A stretch of 64,000 nucleotides of DNA, from contig JACSYO010000530.1 of the NCBI GenBank assembly GCA_016806645.1, positions 807,501 through 871,500 on the forward strand, in the 5' to 3' direction. The DNA comes from Ophiodon elongatus. Its lineage: Eukaryota; Chordata; Actinopteri; Perciformes; Hexagrammidae. Numbering within the stretch: position 1 is the first letter of the stretch; every line of letters starts with the position of its first letter. The notes beneath the pieces are model-generated. The model made no database searches, was not told the origin of the DNA, and was given only the letters and a program-made list of their open reading frames with translations. Made by a program: the position numbers and the translations under genes. Below are positions 47,171 through 59,543 of this stretch, in pieces.

Positions 47171-50100
47171 TTTTGTGTTGGTTTATGTAGTGAGGGGGTT
47201 CACACAGATACTGGTATGGAAAAGATGCAGCTCTTCATACCAGATGGCTGTAGTCTGATTCTCTTCATACTCTCTTCATAAAAAAAGGGAGTTCAGATTT
47301 ATCTGACTGAATTCATGAACAAGTAGCCATGCATTGTATAGCAGTATAGAACTTTGAGCATGCTGTACATTGAAGTGCATCCAGATGCACCAACATCTCT
47401 CTGGCTCACCTGTGCCTCGACTTACCACTGAAGAACCTCCCTGTCTGCAGTGGCTATTTTACCCACAGATTCTTTACTAGCTAACACATTCCTCTGCACC
47501 TGAGCAACGCTTGCCTGCCTGACCCCCGGGTCCTCTCTCATTGAGCCGCCCACACGTTTGCGTCTGGACTTCTTCAGGCTGTCAGTGGATGGACTGACAC
47601 ACAGGCGGCGGAGGTGACAGCTTTCTGCTCGTTTATTCTCCATCCTTCCATCACAGTAAGAAGGGTGGAGGGCGGCCACATCGGAATCTGCGCTGTTGAT
47701 AAATAAGGAGGCAGCCCGTCTGTCTGCTTGTGTTTCTGTAACCCACCCGGGGACATGCGTAGCTACTTATCTGCCCGTCAAGATATTTCATGCTTTTCTT
47801 GACGTTTGTGCAATTTCTGTGTTTCCTTCGTCTCTATTTCCGTATCTAAAAAAAATCCAGTGCGTAGGATTTAGGTTACCTAGCACGGCAGCGGGATTCT
47901 CGCGAGGTCAAGAGGTCACATGAAAATCCATCTGGTAAGGCTTCAAGTAATTAGTTTGTGTTCCGTAAGCCAGAGCACGGACCAATCAGCATCCTGTGAG
48001 GAGCTACTGGCAGCTACAGGCGGGGCATAAGAGGTTAGCTAGTCTGTTGCAAAAGCACATCCCGCAGCACTGAAGAATATTTCTTCATTGAAGAAGAGCA
48101 AAGAACTACACTGGAGTCTTTTGGTAAAGATGTTTTCTCTCTTCTCCCTACTGGCTTCGGCAACGGTTTGATTTACATATGGTTCATCAAATCACCTGCC
48201 ACGTATTTTGTTTTTAAGTGCCTGCCTTTTTTTAAACAGAAAATCATCTTCTTGATGTATCAACATTTTTTCTATAAGTCATTATTTTCTCACTGGACTA
48301 TCTGCTATTTTTGAAACACCGCATGTTTGTAATGATTCATAATAAAACAAACAAATAGATGAATTTACTTCCATTATCTTTTATTAACAAATAGAACAGA
48401 TGTGTCAACTGGAGGGTTACATTTCCAAGCACTGCAAAGAGAATCAACAGGAAAATAAATAAAATTGGGCCTGTGGCAGCATCATCGCAGTAAAAACATA
48501 TAATTCAGCATGTTCTGAGTCATTTTGAAATTACAAGCTGCCTTTAGTCACAAATAAATAATAAAGTAAAAAGAATAACAACATTTCTTTTCTGCCACTT
48601 AGGGCAGAAAAAATGAGCCATAAACACTGAACGGCGCCATATTATTCCCTTTTAGATTGATGTGGAAAACAGCTGCTGATTTACACGGCAGCCATGGAGC
48701 AACATTAGCTTTCATTTGATATTGCGTTTTATCTTCCTGATTATATTTCCCTCAGGAGTTGGTAGAGGCCGAGAGTACCCCTTAAACAGAGGGAATATTG
48801 GACTTACATTTGCCCAGCCATTTGCTACAGCCAGAGCCCAGTAGTGAGATGTTTTACTTGCCCGATAGCCAAGCTTACTTGTCCGAAATGGAAAATCTAG
48901 GCCCATTAAAAACTACATACTGGGAATATTCTGAGCAGCAGTCATTGGAATGAATTACAATCTGATAGGCCTATGTGTCTGATTAAGTTAGTTGTCCTAA
49001 ATGTTGCTCTGCTGTGAGCTCCGTTATTTACGCCAGGCAGGACTGTGCTGCCAACCGGCTGCCAGAACATCGAATGTTAACTAGCGCTCCTTTTCGCCGA
49101 TTTCGACAGATTTGTTGTTCACAATGTAGCATTATCAGGGATCGACAACGAGAAAGGATTAACGACGTTCTCCTGATGCATATCTTTTACTGAATATTGG
49201 CCCCTAATAAAGATCACAATTATTTTCCACCTGCCCGATTGGACAACTGCACGAGGCATTCATTCTCTTGGGGTTTATTGACCTTGAGTTGGATCTACTC
49301 TTTGATCGCACGATCAGTTCTTCAACACTGAAGAGCACTTCAGCACTTTGCCCGATGTTAACTTCCTCTTGAATAATACAACTTTTCCTGCTGCAGTCTT
49401 TTTTTTGTTGAGAGTTTTATAGATTCGACACACACACTTCACATTTCATCTGTTTTATAGGACTTCAAATGTTGCTGTAACAGTTGCTCGATAGTGCACT
49501 CTATATTCTTCATCCCAACCCGCAAACAACTCTCCTCTTATCTGTCAACCCCTTCCTCCTCCTCCTCCTCCTCCTCCTCCTCCTCCTCATTCCTTCTGCC
49601 TTCCCCCACTTTTTCCTCCTTTTCTTTCGTCACCTCCAGACTACTTATTTACTAATGATGTGCCGCGAACGCTTACTCTTGTGTTTTTCATGCTGCACTC
49701 TACACCTCTCCTCTTCACCTTGCTCCTCTCCATATCTTCATCCCCCAGCATCCCCCTCATCCTGTTCCCAACCTCTGACTCCACCTCTCCCGCGACCCCC
49801 CTCAAGGTGAAACCTGAGTGGCTTTAATTGGCCGGTATCAATTAAATTGTGAAAGCACATAAACTCACGGGGGACAAGTAAGTGGAGTCTGCTCCAGCTA
49901 GTTATCTCCGCTTCCTCCTCCTTCGCCTCCTTCGCCTCCTTGGACCCCAGGACCTCGGTTCATCCTCCGACATGGTATTGATGCCTCTCGCTCCCGCTCT
50001 CCAGCCAAATCTTCCCTTTCATTACATGGCCATCTATTTCTCTCCGCATCTCTCTCTCTCGCGCTCTCTCTCTCTCTCCGTTTCCCCTATCTCTCGCTTC

Positions 50101-52055
50101 CCCATCCATTCCTGCCGCCGCTTTTAAATAGATCCCTGCGGCAGTGACTGAGCCACACACGGCCTCCATCATGGGACCAAGAGGAGGCTAATGCCTTTTT
50201 AATGAGGCCTCGGCCACAATGTGACACAGTAAAGTGGCAGGAATCGGCGGCTGGTGAGCCCTTGGTCCAGGGTATTTATCACCTAAAACCCTCTGATCCA
50301 CTGCGCCTGTGGGAGGGAGGGAGGAAGGGAGAGAGGGATGGGGGCGAGAGAGGTAGGCAGAGAGCGGGAGGCAAGCAGAGGTTGAGGAGGAAAGAGAAAG
50401 TTACTAAAAAGAAGGATAGAAGGTGAAAAGAGATGGAGGAGAGGAAGTGGCGAAGGTGGATGGTAGGAGAAAACGAAGTATATGAAAATAACATATTTTT
50501 TAAAATCTGTCGCCAACAAAAAATAAATCATTATTATTGAAAAGAGAAACATGCATAAACAGAGGAGTAAGATAACCAGAGGAAGGACAAGGAAGAATAT
50601 TTAGTGGTGCTCCTTATTTTACACTTCTCCCCGTCATTTTAAGTGGCCCGTGTACCTGTTTAGCATCCCATCTCCGATTGCCCCAAGAAGCTGCATAATG
50701 TGAAATCATGATAATAACCATAATGCCTCGACAGTAATTAATATTCCTCCACGCACATTGCTGCAGAGTCCTAGAGAAAGGCACTGAGTGTGGTTTGCCT
50801 CCAGTTAAGGGAACTCGCATTATTATATTCCCACTTCATTCAATATTAATGCCCACTGGGCCCAGTATTCTAATATGAGTTCTGGTGAAAATGGCCTTAA
50901 GTGGCTGAATAGCAAATAAGATAGATTAGCAACATAAGAAAACCACCTATTTTATTACTAACACAGATGATTGAAAGTAATGGGTAAAAGCGTGAAATCA
51001 AAGAACTGAAATATGAACTGGGGGGGATCTCCTTAAAGTGTGCTCGCTAAGGACTTAAATGACGGCCTATTATTGCTCTGCACCACATAAAAAGAGTGCG
51101 AGGGCCAATAAAATGGTCGTTGTAAAACTCGCCCATTGAAGTTCCTCGCTTCAATCTTGCCGCGCTGCTGCCTCAAGCTCTGCAGCGACGACACCATACG
51201 TCCTCCCACACGAGAGGTGATCATCGCTCATTATCGTTCCTCAGAGGTACAGAAGCTTTGTATTCTTTGCAGCAATATTTCGTAAGATTTTCATTTTATT
51301 AAACCCCATTTTTGATACTTTGGAAGTCACTTTTCTTTAAAGGAGCAGCCATTCAACGTATTTCAGTTTATAATTGCCGCTTGCCGTCTTGAGTGTAGAT
51401 ACCCGATCTGAGCTATGGAGGATTCAACCTTTGGAATAACCCGACGGTACATAGCAGCAGCTCTCCGAATTTATGAACAGTCCAGTTTTTGCCAGAGTGT
51501 GCTCCGGAACGCCAAGTGACGCACCCTGGTAACACAAACTCAGAGCTTCAGCTTACATTGACTGTATCTGGCTCAGGTCGGTTGGAACATAAATAACTGA
51601 ACGTCTGTCGGGGTTCAGGTCGGGCTCCGTTACCACTCACTGGGACTCGGGTCGGGTTCGGACAGAAACATTCAGCCCTCGTTTCACACTAGTGCAGTCA
51701 TTTTCATTGTTGTCTACGTTTTCCCTTGTAGGGTTCAGATTGCACACCCATGCTCGAGGAATTCACGGGACACAATGCATGCATGTGCTTGATGCGATGT
51801 GAATGACAAACGGCGGCACTTGGCATGCGGAGAAGAAAGCGTAGTCGTTGCTGACCGTCTCAGTCTTCTTTTATTCAAACGAGGAGATGCAGTGTACAGT
51901 GTGCTCTCAGACTGTGGTTTGTTTGGGTTTGGGGCTGCACAAGTTGCTCTTCTTCTGTTGCGTTTCTGACACAATAGTTGCTCAAGGCCACAAGGAACTT
52001 CAGGTGTTACAAAATCAACCAGGACTGATCTCTTAGCAAAATAGCTTTTATTTTA
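47171..52055. other. Non-coding stretch
   Basis: No supported gene. (TCC)n lies at 49555-49588. Segments 48600-48960 and 50600-51250 are repeat-poor and contain AATTAATATTCC and TTCAATATTAATGCCC type motifs; they read like conserved non-coding elements. Segment 51550-51665 has repeated GGTCGGGTTC-like units. Confidence 0.45.
49555..49588. repeat. (TCC)n trinucleotide repeat
   Basis: About eleven TCC units. Confidence 0.97.
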
Positions 52056-52072
52056 TTATATATATATATATG

Positions 52073-52144
<72 letters not shown>

Positions 52145-52151
52145 ATATATT
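52056..52151. repeat. (TA)n microsatellite
   Basis: Nearly pure TA for about 95 bases with three single-base interruptions. Confidence 0.98.
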
Positions 52152-52539
52152 TTACTTTTAGTCCACAGGCAGTCGTTTGCTCACCCAAAAATCAATATAG
52201 TCTTAAACTTGTGTGTCGTATAAGTAGTTTCACAGTAGCCTCTAACCCTGTGACTTATTTATTTATCAGATATTATTCTCCAAGTACCTGTCTTGCAGGT
52301 GTGCTTGAAAATATATACAGATATATCCTCCAACTACTAAAGTCCAACGCTCTACTCAAAAGACTTTATTTTGTTCTCAGCAGGTTACTAATCGATTATC
52401 TTTAAACTGAACCTCGATGATTAACCCTGAGAAAAGTAACATCTACGCTGAGGACATATAGAAATGTTGCCAAAGAAAGCAAGGCACCACCATGCTGCTG
52501 CTGCTGAGGGAGATGCAAGTGGAGCAGAAAATGCCCCCG

Positions 52540-52960
52540 AGGGCAGAGAAATGGCGTGTGACGGGAAAGTTGTTGGTGCAAATCTCAACCCCGCAATCAC
52601 CCAGCGGCCCCCGTCAGGGTGCCCTTGAGCAAAAGCAGTGAAGCTGCCGGTGGTCGGCAGTAGGCCGCTGTGAGTATGTCAGACAAATCCCAGGTGTACG
52701 AGTTTGTAATGTGAAGCTGGGAAACCTCACACAAAGACGTAAAACAACAACAGTGCATTCGTCTGTACAGATGCAGGCTGTCCCACGGGGGGCCCCACTT
52801 TCTACAAGCCTGTCGCACTGGCCCCGCTGCACTGTTGCTCCACCCACCATCGTGGACTCTGTGCTCCATTTGGGACAGAATTCTGTTTAAAATTCGCCCG
52901 GGATGCGAGATGGACTAGATAAGGCTCATGCCCCCATGGGGGAAATTTGTCTCAGACTGC
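52540..52960. repeat. Degraded SINE-like or retroelement remnants
   Basis: GGGTGCCCTTGAGCAAAAGC (52616-52635) resembles the 'gtgtccctgagcaag' body of fish tRNA SINEs. Near 52920-52955, CCCCCATGGGGGAAATTTGT resembles the reversed 3' end of another repeat. Both are too degraded for a family call. Confidence 0.35.
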
Positions 52961-53496
52961 CGGCTGCATTTGCTCCAGCAAAAACTTTTAAGCAGGGAGG
53001 CGGCACAAGAGAATTGGTGTAACGCTGTCCCGGTGTTAAAAAAGAAACCGTGCAAGGGAGTCTCCCGGTCAGATACCAGCCGAGCTGTTAGACGGTGTTA
53101 GTATTGGTTTTAGGATACAAAGATATGCCCTTCAGTTCCCTGCTGCAAGCGGATGTTCCAGACAGTCATAAATGTTGTATGAGTGTGTGGAGGGCCTGGA
53201 GAGAGGAGAGCAGAGGAAGGAAAGGAAAAGAGGACAGAATAGGAGGAGGAAAAGGAAGGAAGGAAGGAGAGGAAGAGGACAGGAGGACGAGAAAGAGGAA
53301 CAAAAGTTGTTTAAGGGAGGACACCCGGTTGCACAGACTCGAGGCCAGGAAGTATATGTTAAAGGGAACGCAATACGGGGTTAATATCTTTTAGAATTAG
53401 TCCGTCTTCATGTGCGTACATGAGTTTGCAAGCGCTGTAACTTCCGTGGTTTAAAAGACGTGAACTTGGCCCCGGTTCAGAAACAAATGAAACGTT

Positions 53497-53498
<2 letters not shown>

Positions 53499-53579
<81 letters not shown>
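53499..53579. repeat. (GA)n microsatellite
   Basis: About 40 GA units with a single AAAG interruption. Confidence 0.98.
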
Positions 53580-53582
<3 letters not shown>

Positions 53583-54039
53583 CCGTGCGTCCACTTCCTG
53601 GATCAAAAGGGATTCTGGTTTTGATCAGCTCCGGACTGCTGTAATGAGCCTTCTGAGATTAAGAAACCTGGCTCTCATGTGCGTAGCACGGCTGTGAACG
53701 AGGACATCAAAGTAATGATCTGCCTTGAATGACCATGTATACTGCATGCTGTATAGGTTTAATCAGGCACTCAGGCACAATAAGTTCTGCTTGTAAATTA
53801 AAACAACACTATTTACATTCATTTACAATTCCCAGCAGCTCATGGGTTTCACAACAAGCTGTCTGTTGTAACCGTGGAGGGCATCAATTTATCAGCATTT
53901 GTTCAGGTGCTCAGAGCCTCTGCTAGTGAGTGGTCCTTTTTATTCTTCCTGGAAGTGTAACATATTTGGAGAATCCCCGAAATCAGTTTTGGACAAAGGC
54001 CGTAATATATACAAAGTCGACTTCTTATTGCCCCTTTGT

Positions 54040-54240
54040 TCTGCAACTGTTGGAACAACTATTTCATCATTGACTAATCTACAGATTATTTTCCTGATTA
54101 CATTTTTTGGGTGTAGAAAATGTCAGAAAAGTGTGAAAAATGCCAGAATGTCAACCAACACTCCAAACTCCACAAAGATATTCAGTTCACCATCGTGTAA
54201 AGAAAAGCAGCAGATTGTTTTAAACCTGCAGCCATGGCAA
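54040..54240. repeat. Possible dispersed repeat fragment
   Basis: GACTAATCTACAGATTATTT followed by GAAAATGTCAGAAAAGTGTG and AAAAATGCCAGAATGTCAAC parallels a repeat in fish genomes with 'gattaatcgac...aaaatgtcagaaaatagtgaaaaatgtc'. Recognition is from memory. Confidence 0.4.
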
Positions 54241-55134
54241 AATATTCCGCCTGAATCTAATTTCTTCTCATTCCTAATTCATCTAATATTTACCTGCATG
54301 TATTGTGACTCTGCTTGCCTCATCAGTCATTATTCTAAATTAATTGCTAGGAAACCAGGAGAAAAAAAACAAACACATCCAGAGGCAGAAAAACCACCAG
54401 TCTTGGCAACAAACAGCGTTTCTCTCCGGGCTGATGCGGGGGCAGTGATGAATACGACGGCTTCCCCGTCATTAATCAGACCGCAGCCTGTCTCTCTCTG
54501 GGATGGCCCCACGTCCAAACCCCCCACCCCTCCGCCTCCACCTCCCCCCCCACACACTGAAGGGGCCTCGGAGGGGGGCTCAGCAGAGACCGAGAGCTCC
54601 CTTTTTATTCTCCCCCTCCTCCTATCTCCCTCTCCTTCCGCCCTCCTCCACCTGACAGCTATCACCCCCATCCTGCAGTCCCTCTGGTGGCGAGGCGCTC
54701 CCTCAGCGGAGATGCTAAAAAAAGGGCCTGGTAGTGAAGCCGGGGAGGTTGGAGGGGGGGAGGGGGGTTGGCGAGAGAGAAAAGGTGAACAAAACATAGA
54801 GGGGGAAAAAAAGAGTAAACAAAAACAAAAATAATGGAAAAGTAGGAAGAAGAAGTTTAAGGAAATAAGGATGGAAAGAGAAGAAGAATGAGGGGAGGAA
54901 ATAAAGATGGAAAAAAAGACCCTAGAAAAAATAGCGGAAGTGGAGCAGGGGGAACTCCCCCCCCCCCTCAACTCACCCCCTCCATCCCCGTTTGCGCCCA
55001 CCGACAGAACATACTGGCCTGTCTTTAACAAGGCGCCTGTCCTTGGGAGATTTCTCTCATCATCAATCAACTGCAGCCGGGGAGTCACACGGGGCAGAGA
55101 GCGGGCGAGAGAGATTGAGAGTATGAGAGAAAGG

Positions 55135-55135
55135 C

Positions 55136-55204
<69 letters not shown>

Positions 55205-55224
55205 AAGAAAGAAAGAAAGAAAGA
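55135..55224. repeat. (GA)n / (GAAA)n compound microsatellite
   Basis: GA units from 55135 that pass into five or six GAAA units at about 55198-55224. Confidence 0.97.
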
Positions 55225-57982
55225 GCGAGAGAGAGGGGGGGAAAGAATGAGAGGGAGAAAGAGAGACAAAGAGGAGGGTGGAATTGATTTAATTAAGAGA
55301 TGGAGGATGCAGTGAATGAGGTGATGGAATACATTTCAGGAAAACTCTCTCTGCCATGCCTCTATTCCTCGATGTCACATGCCGCTGACAACAGACTCAA
55401 TGAATATGAAACAGCCGCTCCACGCAGCGCCGTGACACAGCACGACGCACCGTCGAGGCCAACGCTGTTGTTTTCAGAGGACTTTTGCTCCTCAGGTACG
55501 CCAGGTAGAGGAGGTTTCCACACTGATCCATCGAAGCTCTGGCCTCAAGTCTTTGGTCGTTGCTGTGTCTGCTCACGTTTGATGGCGGACACCAAAAGAA
55601 GAGAATCCCAGTTGAACATCCTTTTCATTTCCGGAAGAGATTGTTCGGGTTTTGGAGATTTTTCACTGTACTCCCCCAGTGTCGGAGCAATGTAACTCGC
55701 TCATGTCTTTTTTTTTTTCTTTTTCTGCATGCTGTTTTCAACAATTGTTGCATTTGCATATTTCAGCAGAATTACTGTGTGTGTGCGGCATCATTAGCAT
55801 TTCAAATCTAGGTTTATTTTAACATTTCCAAAGGCAGGTTTAGAACCGGTTGTATTTTATATTTAGTTAAGTCAATAATATCACTAATATGTATATCACA
55901 GTAAATCAAACGTGCTTTAATCAGATACAGTCGATCAATCAGCTGCAATTCAGAAGCTGCAGAGAAAACCACACACCCACACACAGACACACACACAGAC
56001 GCGCACACACACACACACACACACAAACACATACACACACCCACCAGAGTCTCTCTGTCTCCATTAATCTCAAGGTTCCTCTGCTCTGACTGACAGCTTG
56101 AAAATTACCACTGGAGACTGAAAACAGACTTCTGTGTGCGTGTGCGTGTGTGTGCGTGTGCGTGCGTGTGTGTGTGTGTGCGTGTGTGTGTGTGTGAGCG
56201 CTCGGTGGCAGCGGGGTTTAGATGTTGATGATGAGACAGCCCTGCGTACCTGTGATGTGTGATGAGTGTCTCAAGCATCAGGAACACTTATCGTGATGCC
56301 TTTTGAACCCATTTCTCATGTTGCGTGTCCACACATTAAACTACATTATCTACATTATGTGTACCTTTCATCTGCTGTACATGTATTATTATTGCATCTA
56401 TTAACCGATGCAGGGGTTTTCATGCCATTTATACGCAAACAAATGTTTTGTTAAGGGATACACTGTTCAATGTACTGGCAAGCTAATATCATCCACCAAA
56501 CAACAAATCGGTCGTGCTCTCTTGTGTATGCCTTTTGTGTATCCGTGTAAGTGTGCGTGTGTGCGTGAAGTTTGTGTGTGTGTGATCCAGACCCTCCACC
56601 CACCAGCGCATGCTAATTAGCAGCCATAATGTCCCGTCAAGGGAAATGCAAGATAAATCAGTTTGTGTTTGACTTTGTAGTGAGACAGAGTGTTCTGGGA
56701 GGCTGGGTGGTAGAGACACACACACACACACACGCGCACACACGCACACACACACACACACACATACATACACACACATACCCCCCCATTCCTCCCTTTG
56801 TTGGTCCGTGCGCGCCTGTACTTAAACCAAGCCGTGTGCTGCCTCTACCTTTTGCCAAAAAGCTCGGGCTGGTGTCCAAACACGTGACGTGACTCGCAAG
56901 ACCAAGGAGGTGTGCGGCCCCGTTCCTGAAAGCCTGGTTCAGGAACCACAATATCTCCTAATGGAGATAGGGACTGGCTGTGAAGCTGAGATATTCATGT
57001 ACCTGTCACCAAGCACAGAGGATACATACAGACATATATACATATGTATGCACAGTGTCCTTTTTCTATAGCACACACACACACACTGGCTCTGACACCA
57101 GCACGGGACACAAACTTGCCACAGGCGGAAAAACTGATGAAATTTTATGCCAACTCTCAGAAGCGTTTTTTTTCTTCTTCTTTTTCTTCCCATCTTTTTG
57201 GCCAAGGCGAACAGAGCACGTCACAGCTCCCGCACTGCATTCTGCGAGTTCATCTTCACGACAGCACAATCTAATTGCTGAGATAATTAGATTAGGGAAG
57301 GCTGTGTTAAAAATAAAAGCCTCTCGTGTTTCTCAGCACTTTTGCCTCGATGGGTGGAAGGTGTTTGAAGGCGACATCCGACAAGGTGGCCGACAAAGTG
57401 CCGAGCCCTCTCTTCCCCTCTTGCTGCAGGGAGAATGGCACTAAGGAGAAACTTCATTTCACAGAGCCTGTTCTCGTCGGTTTCCCTGGAGAAACAGAAG
57501 GTCAGAGTTCCAAAAAGTCCACATGTTTTTTGAGGGGACGTTTTGAAGAGAGGATGTATAGTCCCGAGGAAAGGGATTTTGATGATTTCTTACAGCAAAG
57601 AGAGGGACATTTGACTTTTCTCTGGGATTTATCTTCAGTTTTTTCTTGTCACCCTGGTTTGCGTGTGTGTGTGTGTGTGTGTGCGTGTGTAAGGCCAGGG
57701 TGTATCAGTATGTATGTGGGTTGTTGTGTGCTTCCTGTTGGTATATGAGTGTCTGTCAGTGTGTGCTGTGAAATCCACATACTGCCTAAAACAACAGATA
57801 TCATATTAAAACCACAATCTCTTTAAAAAGCTTGAAAAAACTGGGTCTTGATTACATATTTTTGTCAATTATGACTATAATTCTCAATAGCATTTTACCA
57901 CCTCATCTGTTGTAGAGATTTGGCCAACACAGTCTGTTTTTTAAGACAACACGCAACAAAAGTCTCTACTTGAAATGGTGGC

Positions 57983-57984
<2 letters not shown>

Positions 57985-58027
<43 letters not shown>
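57985..58027. repeat. (TG)n microsatellite
   Basis: About 21 TG units. Confidence 0.97.
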
Positions 58028-58030
<3 letters not shown>

Positions 58031-59483
58031 CGTCTTAACTACTAAGCTACCAGGATGAAATAAGTAGTAGTAAACACATGAACATAGTTTGTATCTTCAA
58101 GTTTCCAAATTGAAAAACAGTTGGCCACTCCGGGTTTCACTCAACAGAAGGAAGCAGCCCAATTGCCAAAATCAAAGCCTGAAGGCGGCAGCAAGCATGT
58201 TTTGGGCCGAGCTCACCAAAGCCACTTCAGCTGGTTTAATTCGGTCTAAAGCAGCACTGAGACCACTCACAGCCTTTCAGAAATTGCACACTCAAAAGTC
58301 ATATTTCTTCCGCATCCATGGGGGATTAGCGTTTTTCTTTAACCCCGCCTCCTAGCCGTTGGTCCAGCCTCTTTTTCAGGCTCATTCACATGAACGGAGG
58401 AAGGAAAATAACTGGCTTCAGTTATATTAGTGCATTTTACAACTTAAAGGACCTAATGATTTAAATAAGGGCTACTCATATATGTGTACTGGGAAGATGA
58501 TTATTTACCTTAAAAAAAAATATTCACTGAGTTACAAACTTCTTTTTTCCAATGTAAATCTATGGGAAAAAAGTGTGGACCCAGTAATTGTAATTCCACC
58601 GTTTGAACACTATGCAACATTTTGCTTCAAAGCTCGGCACTCTTCCTGAAAGACTTGGTATGTCTCGATTAAATGTATACAGCATGCAACAGTACGCACT
58701 TTGTAAGGGCAGCTGCAGTATGTACTAAAAGGAAAAATAAAAAGAAGGTCCAAAAACCAAACGGTGTGGGCCGGATGACGTACCTAATTTGTCCACATGA
58801 TCATTTTCGCTAGTAGAGAACAGAGATAAGAAGGCAGTTTGTTGATACAGAAAAATGTACCAGTGTTCCATTCTGCTTTTTTGCCTCCGGAAACCCGAAT
58901 CGGAGACAAATCGTAACGCAGCGTGATAAACTCAATCAAACATTTTCAAAGAAGATGAATTTGTATGCTCAAATACAATATGACCATGAATAATTGCTGA
59001 TAGAAACATTGTTTGAATTCATTATTTCCTTGCAGAAAAACTATATTTTTTCTATCAATATTTTTACTCTATATTACAAAAGACGGAATGTCTCCTAGGA
59101 ATAAACCCAGGTATTTATAAGTTGAGTCTTGTTCATTCACCTCACTATTTAATTCTTTTTTGAATAAAATCTTGGTTCTGGTCCCTTTAGCCCTAGTAGG
59201 CGCTGTGTGTGTTCCCATGGGTTCCCCCCTGTTGTGTACTATAGTGTGCTCCCCTGCATACATGACAGAGCCCCGTCTCTGTATCTACTCCCTGTTTTTC
59301 TTCAGGTGCAAAGGCATCTGGATCGATTGCGCGAGTCTTGCACTTGATGCCTGGTGATTGATGGTGTAAAGGTGATTTATTAGTCATGTCCGAGGAGCAG
59401 GCAGCAGGGGGAAAGCTCTTTTGTCCCTGTCTTTTGAGGGCCTCGCTGTTGTTTTTCATTTTGTGCGCTTCCTTTCCCGACAC

Positions 59484-59485
<2 letters not shown>

Positions 59486-59541
<56 letters not shown>
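59486..59541. repeat. (CT)n microsatellite
   Basis: About 26 CT units with one A interruption near the end. Confidence 0.97.

Positions 59542-59543
<2 letters not shown>

Larger units (their letters stand above)
52961..59480. other. Non-coding, microsatellite-rich stretch
   Basis: No supported gene. Large GA arrays lie at 53499-53579 and 55135-55224 (the latter grading into GAAA). CA/GT arrays lie at 55970-56042, 56135-56195, 56717-56780, 57661-57690 and 57985-58027. Long open frames at 53899-54834 (+) and 54330-55088 (-) are low complexity and unlike known proteins. Segment 54040-54240, with AAAATGTCAGAAAAGTGTGA, resembles a dispersed fish repeat. Confidence 0.5.

Noticed and set aside
47422..47679. 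85-codon minus-strand frame with basic Arg/Lys stretch
   Set aside because: No family recognised and no splice partners. It may be chance or a repeat fragment.
53899..54834. 311-codon plus-strand open frame
   Set aside because: Low-complexity Pro/Ser/Gly/Lys-rich product over repeat-derived and purine-rich DNA. No recognisable domain and no splice support.
54330..55088. 252-codon minus-strand open frame
   Set aside because: Mostly Ser/Phe/Pro from a GA-rich tract on the other strand. It overlaps the rejected plus-strand frame.
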